39,788 nt of DNA, taken from assembly GCA_015231515.1 (NCBI GenBank), contig JADGBM010000016.1, positions 1 to 39,788 on the forward strand, read 5' to 3'. The notes beneath the pieces were generated by a model that saw only the letters and a program-made list of their open reading frames with translations, did not search any database and had not been told where the DNA came from. Positions 1 to 8,529 of the stretch are shown here, piece after piece (positions within the stretch are counted from its first letter, which is position 1; every line of letters starts with the position of its first letter). Source of the DNA: Desulfobulbaceae bacterium (GTDB lineage: Bacteria > Desulfobacterota > Desulfobulbia > Desulfobulbales > VMSU01). The translations under genes were made by a program, and so were the position numbers.

Positions 1-142
1 TGTATTTCTTGGAATATTCTTTGAGCCAACCTGCATATGCTCCGTGATCTTCGTCAGATACAAAGCAAACCTGACGATTGTTTCCGCGTTGGATCACATG
101 AACCGGCAGATCTATTGGTGTTATTCTTGGGAGTCGTGGCAT
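1..142 (-). CDS. REP-associated tyrosine transposase (RAYT, Y1_Tnp), 5' part only
   Basis: Only the first 47 codons are inside the window; the gene runs off the left edge. The translation begins MPRLPRITPIDLPVHVIQRG and continues with NNRQVCF, which is the standard N-terminus of the IS200-like Y1 transposases found as single genomic copies beside REP-type palindromes. In that family a HUH histidine pair and one tyrosine process single-stranded REP DNA; those residues lie outside this fragment or at its edge. The ATG is at 140-142. A 19-bp tandem repeat follows at 191-239, as is common beside these genes. Family assignment is strong; whether the gene is complete cannot be seen. Confidence 0.85.
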   Translation of the reverse strand, partial: MPRLPRITPIDLPVHVIQRGNNRQVCFVSDEDHGAYAGWLKEYSKKY

Positions 143-190
143 AATTTTCTTTGTATAGGGTGTAGTAAAGTAATTCAAGGATTAATTTTA

Positions 191-239
191 CTCTGACCCT
201 ATTTATTTGCTCTGACCCTATTTATTTGCTATTTATTTG
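191..239. repeat. 19-bp tandem repeat beside the RAYT gene
   Basis: The unit CTCTGACCCTATTTATTTG occurs at 191-209 and 210-228 and is followed by an 11-base partial copy at 229-239. It lies about 50 bases upstream of the transposase start. Motifs of the TCTGACCCTATTTATT type are frequently seen next to Y1 transposase genes and may be its substrate, which is inference. Confidence 0.8.
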
Positions 240-332
240 ATGCAATATTCCAGAATTAGTTTTTGGTGGAAATAATATGATCCTGGCGGTTAATCTGGCT
301 AGGTGGCTACAGTCAAAATAAGTTTGGAGCAG

Positions 333-710
333 CTATTTCTTATACCACGTGCCTTTGTCGTCCTGGAGCAAGGTTCCAGGGGCTGCGTTTTGGTAGATTT
401 GTAAAGCTCTGCGATTGCCGACCAGATCCGGGGTTGTTCCCTGTTGTTTGGCGATTGCGCTATAGACTTTCTTTCGGTCATCATTCTCGGCAGAAACCAC
501 TGCATTGTCGGAAGCGCTGCCAATGATGCTCAGAAAACCAGTATACGTCTCACCGATTACACCACTGTCCTTCAGTTGGTTAATTTCCGGCAGTCGTGCC
601 TTCATCCTCTCCTTGAGGTCAGTGGCAGTTTCAGCGAAAACATTGCTGCTCAGAAAAAACAGAGTGGATATGAGTATGGCTAAAAGTGCATGGTTTTTAT
701 TACGAATCAT
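333..710 (-). CDS. ydbL: YdbL family (DUF1318) periplasmic protein
   Basis: This is a 125-residue secreted protein. Residues 1-26 form a signal peptide with a hydrophobic core and a likely cleavage after SSNVFA. The mature part carries the DUF1318/YdbL pattern: LKERMKARLPEINQLKDSG, ENDDRKKVYSAIAKQQGT, then the C-terminal LQDDKGTWYKK. In E. coli YdbL works with YdbH and the lipoprotein YnbE, whose multimer extends the YdbH bridge between the membranes; YdbL is thought to control YnbE assembly. Here it is the last gene of a ydbH-ynbE-ydbL operon on the minus strand, 48 bases after ynbE, the same order as in E. coli. It is slightly longer than the E. coli protein (about 108 residues). Confidence 0.88.
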   Translation of the reverse strand: MIRNKNHALLAILISTLFFLSSNVFAETATDLKERMKARLPEINQLKDSGVIGETYTGFLSIIGSASDNAVVSAENDDRKKVYSAIAKQQGTTPDLVGNRRALQIYQNAAPGTLLQDDKGTWYKK

Positions 711-758
711 TTTTTCCTCCCGGTAGTGTCATTTGAATCAATCGTCTTATTCGTGGAA

Positions 759-956
759 TCACTGGGCCTTATCAATATCGCCAAAGAAATCATCGAGCGC
801 TCTATCGACCTTAATGTTGACGTCGATGGTGATATGAATCGGTTTTATCTCTACGGGTTGCAGTGTTACTTCATGCTTACTTTCAATAGTGTGCCGAGTG
901 CAGCCCGGAAAAATCAAAAAGCATGAACAGAACACGATGATAAGAAATTTTTTCAT
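759..956 (-). CDS. ynbE: YnbE-like lipoprotein
   Basis: A 65-residue lipoprotein. The first 18 residues are a signal peptide and FPGC with Cys19 is the probable lipobox, though FPG is not a strong match before the cysteine. The rest contains LQPVEIKPIHITIDVNIKVD, the conserved core of the short YnbE family, followed by a DDFF segment. In E. coli YnbE is an outer-membrane lipoprotein that pairs its beta-strand edge with the C-terminus of YdbH to complete a lipid-conducting bridge. The gene sits 13 bases downstream of ydbH and upstream of ydbL, so position and sequence agree. Confidence 0.88.
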   Translation of the reverse strand: MKKFLIIVFCSCFLIFPGCTRHTIESKHEVTLQPVEIKPIHITIDVNIKVDRALDDFFGDIDKAQ

Positions 957-969
957 GACAATTCTCCAC

Positions 970-3537
970 CTATTTCATTAATGACTTCATTGAATCACCA
1001 TAATGTAAAACCTGATTGAGAGGAAGGCGAAAATTAACGTCAAGTTTAATACCTTGGAAGTGGGATCCTGGACTGGAGGCATCGACCCGGGCAAAGCCGC
1101 CAAACTCCTCACTGTAGACAAAGGGCAGGGGATTTGAGGGCTTACCGTTTATCTGCAAGTGAAGCAGTAGATCTTCAGCTGATTCAGAATTGATATCAAG
1201 TTTGGCCCAGTCGTAGTCGAAATTTTTTAAGGCCTCACGGGCAAGATCAATCTGGGCAAATTGGGGTGTGCCTTTAGGGATGTTATCCGTCAGCAGATCG
1301 GTGTTGGTCAGCTTGATTTTTCCACCTTCACCGGGAGTAGAGTAGAGAAAGCCGTTTTCGAGAAAGAACTTGCCATCAGTAATTCGAACCGGCACTCGGC
1401 CGTTTACCCGGCCCTGACCCTCGGAAGTAGCCACGCCCAACTGGTTGAGTAGCTTGGCAAAATGCAGGCGGTCACAAAAGAAGATCAGATCATAATCTTT
1501 TATTATTGGTGAAAAACGCATGGCAGGCGTGTAGACGTGGCCGTCGCTCCATTGGAACTGGCTTTTTTCAATAAATATTGATTCCGGTGATTCAACTTGA
1601 TATTCAACCAGCCCATTGGCGGCAGTTATTTTGCCAAATTTCAGCGACTGGAAGGAAAACTGTTGTTTGGGGCCACTTTTAATTATGGGCAGTTCCTTGA
1701 GCTGTAGCCCAAAGGATCCACCTTCAAGGGTAAAATCTTTTTCTGTTGAAGTGAGGCGGATATTTTCAATTTTGCTGTCAATCTGCCCCGAAGTTCTGCC
1801 ATCTTTGTAGAGCAGTTTGCCGTCAATCTGTAACTCGGCATCTGCCAGGAAGCCGGATAAATTGGGTGCGAATCTGCCAAGTTCAAGGCCGTTAACGGAG
1901 GTGTTGCAGGCGTTTTTTAATTGTAATTTGGCCTCAGGTTTAATCGCAAAAATATTTACATACCCAGTCAAATCAAAGCATAGGGTGTCGAGCAGGCTGT
2001 TTTGGTGACGACCGGTTATTGTGAAGCCCTGGCGCTCTTGCTTAAGGGTAAGGTCGAGATTGCCGAGATCCTGACCCGCCAAGTGAATCGTGTGGATATT
2101 GATGGCGCTTTTTGTTTCTTCCGGTTGATACGGCCAGTTGAACAGGATTTTACCTTCTGCCTTGGTTGAAAAATCTCCGCGATTGGTGACGACAAGGTTG
2201 TTAAACGGGAGCATAAATTTGCTGACGCCGTTCACGGTCTCACCGGAGACAGAAAGCTCCGGCAGCTGTGCGTAAAAGTTGGCAGCCTCTGCCGTGAGTG
2301 GCGCTAGCTCTACTGTGTAGAAGAAAGATGTTTTGTCGGCTTTACTGGTAGCAGAGAGTTTGTACTCAGTGAGCTTGGCAGATATCTTGAGGTCTCCTTG
2401 AGAAAGCGCAAAAGCAGGTTTGTTTATAGAGGTAGCCTCTACCTGCCAATTGCCTCTATAATCAGCCTCTGCGCGCAGCTGTGTGGTAACTCTTGCCGGT
2501 GCAACAGTAAGAGCTGTGGCAACGGTCTGTTCAGGAATGTCTAGTGAAAAATTGCCGTCGAAGCTGATGCCGTTTTCTGATTTCTTAAAAGCCAGGTCCA
2601 AATCACCTACCATTGCTTTTACGGAGCCATCAATTGCCAGAGATGTTGCACTTAAATGGCCAGCTTCCTTTTGGGCTGTTAGGTTGAAGAGAAACGGTTG
2701 CTGGTTTTCGAGTACCTTGCAGGTCTTTAGCTGAAGGTCGCCAAAGGTAATATCTGCTTGTTCAAGTTTTCCTGAAACCGCTGCCGAAATCAGTGAGAGT
2801 GGTTGCAAATCAAGGTGCATTTTGCTAGTAAGTGCCAGTGTGCCAGTTGCAGTGAGGCCTGTGGGCGTAACCAGGTCAGCAAAGCGAATCAAGTCAATGG
2901 AGTCAGCATTAAGACTGGTTTTTAGCTCCATGGTGTTCAGATCAATTTCGGCTACGGTCTTGATTTGCTGGCCGCGCAGCAGCACCTTGGCATGAACTAT
3001 AGCCAGTCGAGGAATGGTTTTGCTGAACTGGACATTGATGGAGGCGGGTATGGAAAAATCTCCTTTTTCAAATGAAAGGTTAATAATTGCCGGATCAATG
3101 GTAACTTCACCAAGATTGTAAAGGGCGTCAAGGTGGTGAGCGGTGAAACCAGAGGAAGAGGTTTTGTTACGCTGCCTGTCTTCTGCCGCTTGCCATGGCA
3201 AGACCAGTTTGCCATCCTGGAAGTGAAGATTCAGTTCCAGGCCTACAAGCGAAATTTTGTTGAGCTTTTTTTGCCAGAGGCTGGCTGGCGAGTAGTCAAC
3301 ACGCATGGAGTCCAGGCGGGCAAAGGGGGTTTTGGTACCAACAGCTATTTCTCTGATGTCGCTACCCAAGAGGCCAACGTGTCGTATTTTAAAGGAGATT
3401 GGGAGACTGTTTTTTGATATGGCGGTCTGGATGATCTTCTGGGCAAAAAGAGGTAGAAATTCGACAAATGCTACGCCAAGGACAAAAGTTGTCAGGCAGA
3501 GTAGGCCGATCGCGGCGGTTTTGATAATCCTTGACAT
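970..3537 (-). CDS. ydbH: YdbH-type AsmA-like intermembrane lipid transport protein
   Basis: A large (about 855-residue) protein with one N-terminal membrane anchor (AIGLLCLTTFVLGVAFVEFL) and a long periplasmic part of repeated beta-strands, as expected for the AsmA-like/YdbH family. E. coli YdbH is of similar size (879) and shares phospholipid transport to the outer membrane with TamB and YhdP. The C-terminus contains the conserved block DLLTDNIPKGTPQFAQIDLA and ends near LDVNFRLPLNQVLHYGD, the region that meets YnbE. The start is taken at the ATG at 3535-3537 (MSRIIK), preceded by GGAAC; an in-frame TTG 15 bases further upstream is possible. First gene of the operon with ynbE and ydbL. Confidence 0.88.
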   Translation of the reverse strand: MSRIIKTAAIGLLCLTTFVLGVAFVEFLPLFAQKIIQTAISKNSLPISFKIRHVGLLGSDIREIAVGTKTPFARLDSMRVDYSPASLWQKKLNKISLVGLELNLHFQDGKLVLPWQAAEDRQRNKTSSSGFTAHHLDALYNLGEVTIDPAIINLSFEKGDFSIPASINVQFSKTIPRLAIVHAKVLLRGQQIKTVAEIDLNTMELKTSLNADSIDLIRFADLVTPTGLTATGTLALTSKMHLDLQPLSLISAAVSGKLEQADITFGDLQLKTCKVLENQQPFLFNLTAQKEAGHLSATSLAIDGSVKAMVGDLDLAFKKSENGISFDGNFSLDIPEQTVATALTVAPARVTTQLRAEADYRGNWQVEATSINKPAFALSQGDLKISAKLTEYKLSATSKADKTSFFYTVELAPLTAEAANFYAQLPELSVSGETVNGVSKFMLPFNNLVVTNRGDFSTKAEGKILFNWPYQPEETKSAINIHTIHLAGQDLGNLDLTLKQERQGFTITGRHQNSLLDTLCFDLTGYVNIFAIKPEAKLQLKNACNTSVNGLELGRFAPNLSGFLADAELQIDGKLLYKDGRTSGQIDSKIENIRLTSTEKDFTLEGGSFGLQLKELPIIKSGPKQQFSFQSLKFGKITAANGLVEYQVESPESIFIEKSQFQWSDGHVYTPAMRFSPIIKDYDLIFFCDRLHFAKLLNQLGVATSEGQGRVNGRVPVRITDGKFFLENGFLYSTPGEGGKIKLTNTDLLTDNIPKGTPQFAQIDLAREALKNFDYDWAKLDINSESAEDLLLHLQINGKPSNPLPFVYSEEFGGFARVDASSPGSHFQGIKLDVNFRLPLNQVLHYGDSMKSLMK

Positions 3538-3740
3538 CAATCGGAGTTCCAAAGTCTCTTACAGTGAATTGGGGGAATGTGTGCCATAATAGAAGGTGCC
3601 ATGGTCGTTGCCCTTGGGGAATTTTGTGGTCTACCTCGATGCTGCAATTCACAGTAGCATAATCGCTACTGTCAGTCGAGGGCGATGTGCTGGTGGCTAT
3701 AGCGATTCTCTTTTTTTATTCTTTATGCTAGAAAGGGTCA

Positions 3741-4211
3741 ATGAAAACGGATTTGAAGATATATTTTGCTGGATCGATTCGTGGTGGCAGGGAAGATGCG
3801 GGGGTTTATTGGGCCATGATAGAGTTCTTGCGCACCTTTGGCGAGGTGCTGACCGAGCATGTGGGTGATCTGGATCTGACCGAAAAAGGCGATGATGGGC
3901 CAAGCGACCGCTTTATTCATGATCGGGATATGGAGTGGTTGAGGCGTTGTGATCTGGTGGTGGCCGAGGTTAGCCAACCTTCCCTGGGGGTAGGGTATGA
4001 GTTGGGATGGGCTGCCGCCTGGCATAAACCCACCCTGTGCCTGTTTCGCACCTCTCAAGCTTCACTTTCTGCCATGGTCGCGGGCAGTGCAGCCTTGGAG
4101 ACGGTTCTATATTCCAGCCTGGCAGAAGCTCAGCTGCAAATTTCTGATTTTATTCGCAAAAATTCACGTTCACTTTCTTCATCCCAGGCGCTCAAGGCAG
4201 GTGGCGAGTGA
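3741..4211 (+). CDS. 2'-deoxynucleoside 5'-phosphate N-hydrolase (DNPH1/Rcl family)
   Basis: A 156-residue protein of the nucleoside 2-deoxyribosyltransferase fold. It begins KIYFAGSIRGGR, the substrate-binding loop of the Rcl/DNPH1 group, and carries DRDMEWLRRCDLVVAEVS, followed by QPSLGVGYELGWA, in which the glutamate of GYELG is the expected nucleophile. Family members cleave the N-glycosidic bond of deoxynucleoside monophosphates, in nucleotide-pool cleaning or salvage. The ATG follows AAGGGT. Its last codons overlap the GTG start of rlhA (GTGA, 4-base overlap), so the two are probably translationally coupled. A deoxyribosyltransferase activity cannot be excluded from sequence alone. Confidence 0.85.
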   Translation: MKTDLKIYFAGSIRGGREDAGVYWAMIEFLRTFGEVLTEHVGDLDLTEKGDDGPSDRFIHDRDMEWLRRCDLVVAEVSQPSLGVGYELGWAAAWHKPTLCLFRTSQASLSAMVAGSAALETVLYSSLAEAQLQISDFIRKNSRSLSSSQALKAGGE

Positions 4212-6064
4212 AAACTCAACTTGAATTGCTGGCCCCGGCCGGAAATGCAGAGATTGGCATGGCCGCTATCGATCATGGCGCTGATGCCGTCTATATCGGT
4301 GCTCCGCAGTTTAGCGCCAGGGCTCAGGCCGGCAGGTCAATTGACGAGATTGCCGAATTGATTCAATATGCCCACCTTTTTCATGCCCGTGTCTATGTTG
4401 CTCTCAACACCATACTGACCGATCAGGAGATTCCTCAGGCCCTTGACATCATCGGTTCAGTCGATGCCATTGGTGCTGATGGGTTGATCATTCAGGATGT
4501 AGGGCTGTTGGAATTTGATCTGCCGCCCATTCCACTAATTGCCAGCACTCAAATGCATATCATGACCGCCGAGAAGGTAAAATTTCTTGAAGAGGTGGGT
4601 TTTGACAAAGTTGTCTTGGCGCGCGAGCTTTCCCTGGAGCAGATTGCGTCTATCAGGGCCCAGACCTCGGTGGAACTGGAAACGTTTGTGCATGGCGCCC
4701 TGTGTGTTTCCTACAGCGGGCAATGCTATATGAGCCAATTTGCCTGCGGGCGCAGCGCCAACAGGGGGTTGTGCGCCCAACCCTGCCGCCACTCCTATAC
4801 CTTAAAGGACGGTGATGGTAAAACGATTGTTAGCGATAAGCACCTCCTTTCCCTGAAAGACATGAACCGTTCGGCGTCTATTGCTGATCTGGTAGGGGCA
4901 GGGGTGAGCTCTTTTAAAATTGAGGGCCGCTACAAAGATATCGATTATGTGAAAAACACAACTGCCTCATACCGGTTGGCTCTTGACCGCTTTATTGAAG
5001 GAGATAAAGATTACTGCCGAGCCAGCAGCGGTAGCTGCTCGTTTGCTTTTCAGCCGGATCTGGAACGAACATTTAACCGTGGCTACACCTCCCATTATCT
5101 CACTGGAGGCAGAGAGAAACCAGCCTCCCTGGGTACCCCGAAATCCACGGGACAATTCATCGGCAAGGTTGAAGGCCTAGGACATGATTATTTCCAAATC
5201 CGCAAGCACGATCTGCAAAACGGTGATGGCCTCTGCTTTTTTACAAAAAAAGAGACTCTGGCGGGATGCCGTGTCGATCAGGTTCTTAACGGGAAGGTCT
5301 ATCCCAATAAAATGCAGGATATTGCCCTTGGCACTGGCATCTTTCGCAACTTCGATTTTGTCTTTTCTCGCCTCTTGAAGCAGTCCTTCCATTGTCGAAC
5401 CATTGCTGTAGATATGGAGTTCGTACAGGAACAAGGTGATATCTGCCTTAAAATAAAGGATGAGGATGGTGTGGCTGTCGAATACTGGTGCGAGGCTTTA
5501 TTTGAAGAAGCCCGCGACCCAGTCCGGGCCCGAACCAATATTGAAACACAGTTAGTTCGTACAGGTGAAACGCCTTTCAGAGTTGTACAGGTGGCGATAT
5601 ATCCCAAGCTGCCCGGGTTTATGCCTTTAAGCCTTCTTAATGATATTCGCCGGCAGGCTCTCGCCATGCTTACACAGGCAAGAATAGAACAGTATCAGCG
5701 AAAGTCCGTGCCGCTCATTCCCAATACTGTTGCCTATCCCGATGATGAACTTGATTTTCATAGCAACGTTTTAAACACGCATGCCGAAAAATTCTATGCC
5801 CGTCACGGAGTGCAGATCAGAGAAAGAGCCTGGGAGTCTAATGCTGATCATTCCAAAGCCCACCTCTTGGACAGGGGCGTTATGACTACCCGCTACTGTC
5901 TCCGATATCAACTGGATGCCTGTCTGAAGATGAGTGCTGGTAAGGGGAGCAACTTTATTAAACCGCCCTTGAGAATTTCGGACAGGGGGTATACCTATCG
6001 GCTTGAATTCCAATGCAGTGAGTGCCAAATGGTGGTTATCCCGGAAGAGGGCTCGTGTTGTTAG
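4208..6064 (+). CDS. rlhA: U32 family 23S rRNA hydroxylation protein, RlhA-like
   Basis: A 618-residue member of the U32 (YdcP/RlhA) family. It starts LELLAPAGNAEIGMAAIDHG and has the family signature ETFVHGALCVSYSGQCYMSQ, with cysteines in that block and in CGRSANRGLCAQPC that are expected to hold an iron-sulfur cluster. SFKIEGRYKD and a long C-terminal extension ending CSECQMVV match E. coli RlhA (653 residues) rather than the shorter TrhP (about 450). RlhA hydroxylates C2501 of 23S rRNA using a prephenate-dependent route. Cysteines in the tail (CLRYQLDACLK, CSEC) are also conserved in RlhA. The GTG start at 4208 overlaps the previous stop codon. Earlier annotations call this family collagenase-like peptidase. 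Confidence 0.9.
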   Translation: MKTQLELLAPAGNAEIGMAAIDHGADAVYIGAPQFSARAQAGRSIDEIAELIQYAHLFHARVYVALNTILTDQEIPQALDIIGSVDAIGADGLIIQDVGLLEFDLPPIPLIASTQMHIMTAEKVKFLEEVGFDKVVLARELSLEQIASIRAQTSVELETFVHGALCVSYSGQCYMSQFACGRSANRGLCAQPCRHSYTLKDGDGKTIVSDKHLLSLKDMNRSASIADLVGAGVSSFKIEGRYKDIDYVKNTTASYRLALDRFIEGDKDYCRASSGSCSFAFQPDLERTFNRGYTSHYLTGGREKPASLGTPKSTGQFIGKVEGLGHDYFQIRKHDLQNGDGLCFFTKKETLAGCRVDQVLNGKVYPNKMQDIALGTGIFRNFDFVFSRLLKQSFHCRTIAVDMEFVQEQGDICLKIKDEDGVAVEYWCEALFEEARDPVRARTNIETQLVRTGETPFRVVQVAIYPKLPGFMPLSLLNDIRRQALAMLTQARIEQYQRKSVPLIPNTVAYPDDELDFHSNVLNTHAEKFYARHGVQIRERAWESNADHSKAHLLDRGVMTTRYCLRYQLDACLKMSAGKGSNFIKPPLRISDRGYTYRLEFQCSECQMVVIPEEGSCC

Positions 6065-6632
6065 AAAAACTGTTTTGCTCGTTGTGCAGTCAGGGTGAAA
6101 ATCCCCTGAATCACCTCTCATTGCGGGTCATTTACCGGTTTTATGAAAAACTGACTTCATTGTTTTCGAGTAGGAACCCTTACTTTGCTTACCGCCATAA
6201 CGGGCAAGCCTTTGTTGGTAAAATCTGTCAGCACCCCCATCGTTTAAGGATTTCATAGGAATCTTCTCAAGATTAAAGCACAGTGCTTATTGCTAGTCTG
6301 ACGTTGTGGTACGTCTTTTTCGGCAGTTGTGGCGCGTATTTTGCTGTAAAAATCAGTAACAGCGCAGGGTGCCCCAAGTTCTGTAGGCTGTTTCTCTCCC
6401 CTTCATCCTGCCGCCTACAGTCCCCCCTGTGTTATTGTTAGAAAAATTGTTAACAGGAATCGGCGAAATGTCGATACTTATACTAGGGACTATGATTTGA
6501 GTAGGTTTTTGCACCGTTTTATTTGACTTCATCTGGAATGGCTGACGGTACGCCATCCTGGAAATATTTTGCAGACCTTTTGATTGACGAAGCGCAGAGT
6601 AGTTTTTTCACAAGACGCGGGAGGGCTGAAAA
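6065..6632. other. Gene-poor stretch between rlhA and a small Cys-rich gene
   Basis: No convincing coding sequence is seen in these 568 bases on either strand. A short hairpin (TCAGGG at 6090 pairing with CCCTGA) lies just after rlhA but lacks a T-run. A GG-N10-GC arrangement at 6539-6553 is too weak to call a sigma-54 promoter. The promoter for the small gene at 6633 must lie somewhere here. Confidence 0.5.
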
Positions 6633-6836
6633 ATGAGTGTGTGGAAATTTTCAATCCAGAAAAATGTGGTCAGTATCGGAGACAAGCAACGTCGACAACT
6701 CACTCCAAATGGCTGTAACGAGCCATACAAGGATAGGTACTGGTGTCCCAAGCTAAAGTGGTTTAGAAAGGAAAGTTGTCCGTTCGCCAATCTGCGAGAA
6801 TGTGAAAATTTTACGGCCATGTGTGGTTGCGTGTGA
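6633..6836 (+). CDS. Small cysteine-rich protein of unknown function
   Basis: A 67-residue protein I do not recognise. It has six cysteines, four of them in the C-terminal third (CPFANLRECENFTAMCGCV), which suggests metal or cluster binding or a disulfide-rich fold. There is no signal peptide or membrane segment, and it is basic. The ATG is preceded by a good ribosome-binding site (GGGAGGGC, about 8 bases upstream), the main argument that it is real. It starts a run of small Cys-containing unknown genes in the accessory zone. Confidence 0.5.
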   Translation: MSVWKFSIQKNVVSIGDKQRRQLTPNGCNEPYKDRYWCPKLKWFRKESCPFANLRECENFTAMCGCV

Positions 6837-6937
6837 CATGTGGAGTTGTTGTCCAATCTGCTCGGGGATTTTTTTTGTATGCGGTCTGCTTGATCAGGAT
6901 TAGGTTTCTCCCGGGCCCATCAACGGTGAGGTGAACT

Positions 6938-7354
6938 ATGGACGCGATTGATACTGTAAGGCTGTTAGCTGAGTTGGATGGCGAGCACTGCGGTTTAAAC
7001 CATGGGCCGGATACCAATCCGGAGGAGCATCGGGCTTGCGATTACGTTGTTATCCCTTTTGGCGATACCACAAAAGAGATTGCTACCACGGAACGTGATC
7101 TTGTTGTGCCGGTTTGTCTGGAATGCGTCCAGGCCCTGGTGGGGGAGGAGTGGACTTTGCTCTTCTGTTTTGAGTGCAATGCCAGTCGTTGGGTTTACCG
7201 GCAGCGAGCTAAAAATCAGTACCGTCATCATGCCCTCTGGCTACGTGGATGTCCGGACTGTTCCAATGAATTTGGCGGTTTGTACTTTACCGATGAAGAA
7301 AATGCGGCAATTGATGTGGGCCTGGTCTCTCACTTGAACCGTCGAGCGGCCTGA
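6938..7354 (+). CDS. Uncharacterised protein with CxxC (zinc-ribbon-like) motifs
   Basis: A 138-residue soluble protein with three CxxC pairs: CLEC, CFEC and CPDC (about residues 65-110), plus Cys at CGLNH and ACDY. The spacing is typical of a zinc ribbon or rubredoxin-like knuckle. The N-terminal half contains PEEHRACDYVVIPFGDTTKE, which looks like a conserved domain, and VPVCLECVQALVGEEWTLLF leads into the second knuckle. The ATG follows GGTGAGG. I do not know a function; a metal-binding or nucleic-acid-associated role is a guess. It ends 13 bases before one copy of the 35-bp repeat at 7368. Confidence 0.7.
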   Translation: MDAIDTVRLLAELDGEHCGLNHGPDTNPEEHRACDYVVIPFGDTTKEIATTERDLVVPVCLECVQALVGEEWTLLFCFECNASRWVYRQRAKNQYRHHALWLRGCPDCSNEFGGLYFTDEENAAIDVGLVSHLNRRAA

Positions 7355-7367
7355 CCCACACAACCTG

Positions 7368-7402
7368 AGCCATTGTCAGAAAATAACCTGGCCGTTTAAG
7401 TG
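7368..7402. repeat. 35-bp direct repeat, left copy
   Basis: The 35 bases from AGCCATTGTCAGAAAATAAC to CCGTTTAAGTG are identical to 11310-11344; with one mismatch the match extends three bases further left (CTGAGCC against CTAAGCC). Here the repeat is intergenic; the right copy supplies the last codons of the LysR gene. The two copies lie in the same orientation 3.9 kb apart. Confidence 0.95.
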
Positions 7403-7439
7403 GCATGCACCAGACAGTATGGCAATTGTTGACGGGTTG

Positions 7440-7805
7440 CTATTGAGGGGTCGGGTGTGTGCCTAGCACTTTTTGCTCTATCTCTTTTTTGGTCTGCTCG
7501 TCAGGCTCAGGATCAATCCAGTCGATGAAACTGAATACGGTGCGGTTGAAAGCGCCATTATCTGCTTTACACTTATCACAGATTGAGTCCGCTGCGTCGC
7601 GGTAAGCAATTACCTTACTGGCCGGCTCGCCATCCTTATCTACAGCAGCCATTTTACGGCATTCACAGTCTAGTCGGACAACAGCAACACCTATTGCGTC
7701 AGGGCTTCCCTCAATAATACCTGCAATCATAGCCCTTTCTGATTTGAGTGCGTGATCCTTGGCTAGTTGCTGTGAAGAGGCTTTTTTGGTTTTTTTAAGT
7801 TTCAT
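7440..7805 (-). CDS. Hypothetical protein with CxC and CxxC motifs
   Basis: A 121-residue soluble protein of unknown function. The first 30 residues are lysine-rich. The middle has VVRLDCECRKMAAVDKDGEP and then SICDKCKADNG, a CxC plus CxxC set that could bind one metal ion. The C-terminus is acidic (DPEPDEQTKKEIEQKVLG). The ribosome-binding site in front of the ATG is poor, so translation is less certain than for its neighbours. It faces away from the gene at 6938 and lies inside the segment bracketed by the 35-bp repeats. Confidence 0.55.
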   Translation of the reverse strand: MKLKKTKKASSQQLAKDHALKSERAMIAGIIEGSPDAIGVAVVRLDCECRKMAAVDKDGEPASKVIAYRDAADSICDKCKADNGAFNRTVFSFIDWIDPEPDEQTKKEIEQKVLGTHPTPQ

Positions 7806-7935
7806 CTGTTGTCTGTTCCGGTTACCTGATGGTTAGTATCTATTTATCTGCGGCGCATAAGGTATCAAAATTTGCTGTAGATGACAACTGCCTTATTCTT
7901 CTGGGGGCCTGGTTTACCTATGCAATGTTTAATTG

Positions 7936-8151
7936 TTAGCCGGTAATCTTAATCCCCTGAGCCTTGAGGTCTAAAATTATTTTCTCTTTCTGCTTTTCAT
8001 TGCAGTCGTCAATCTGGTAGCTGTGTTTTGTCCCATCATGGAAGTGGAGTATGAAGTGACCTTTACTGTCTGTTTCTGCCCTGTGGATGTACTTACTGTC
8101 CAACCAAGGGGCAATCTCTTCTAGAAATGTATTCAAGCTGCATTTTTTCAT
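7936..8151 (-). CDS. Small hypothetical protein
   Basis: A 71-residue acidic-to-neutral protein without signal peptide or membrane segment. It has the alternating pattern GHFILHFHDGTKHSYQIDDC in the middle, consistent with two or three beta-strands, flanked by helices. The ATG is preceded by a strong site (GGAGG, 6 bases upstream), which supports expression. I do not recognise the family. It lies downstream of the toxin-antitoxin pair on the same strand, separated by 71 bases. Confidence 0.6.
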   Translation of the reverse strand: MKKCSLNTFLEEIAPWLDSKYIHRAETDSKGHFILHFHDGTKHSYQIDDCNEKQKEKIILDLKAQGIKITG

Positions 8152-8222
8152 CTTAAACCTCCATTGTTTTAATTGTTGTTAACTGAAGTTTCCTAGAAAA
8201 GGTCATGCCGCCAATCTTCAGT

Positions 8223-8528
8223 TTAAGTATCGGACAGAATCAACATTCGCTCGCTGCGCCAGATTCTCACAATTCGAATTATATTATGATCACGGCGATA
8301 AACGATTCTAAAAGGCGGGCGAATTAACTCTCGAAGATACAATAAGTCAAATTCTGGAACGATGCGTCCCATGTCTGGTTGATCGACAAGTAACTCTACG
8401 TCCTTGATGACATTTCCAACTAATGTTTCACCTACGTGAGCAACCTGTTTCTCACTGTAATATTCAAGCACATCTTCCAAATCTCTAAGAGCTGATTCGG
8501 CAAATGTAATTTTGATCTTTTTAGACAT
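8223..8528 (-). CDS. RelE/ParE-superfamily toxin
   Basis: A 101-residue protein with the compact RelE/ParE fold pattern: an N-terminal strand and helix pair (KITFAESALRDLEDVLEYYS), then PDMGRIVPEFDLLYLRELIR and the terminal strands FRIVYRRDHNIIRIVRIWRSER. The GR...LRELI...FRIVYR spacing is that of ParE-type toxins, which inhibit DNA gyrase, although some members of the superfamily cleave mRNA. Which target applies here cannot be told. It starts one base after the stop of the Phd-type antitoxin, the usual antitoxin-first operon. Confidence 0.88.
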   Translation of the reverse strand: MSKKIKITFAESALRDLEDVLEYYSEKQVAHVGETLVGNVIKDVELLVDQPDMGRIVPEFDLLYLRELIRPPFRIVYRRDHNIIRIVRIWRSERMLILSDT

Positions 8529-8529
8529 C

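Noticed and set aside
6539-6553. GG-N10-GC arrangement upstream of the small gene at 6633, resembling a sigma-54 promoter
   Set aside because: The -12 half reads ACGC instead of TTGC and the -24 half TGGCTG; the match is no better than chance apart from the invariant pairs.
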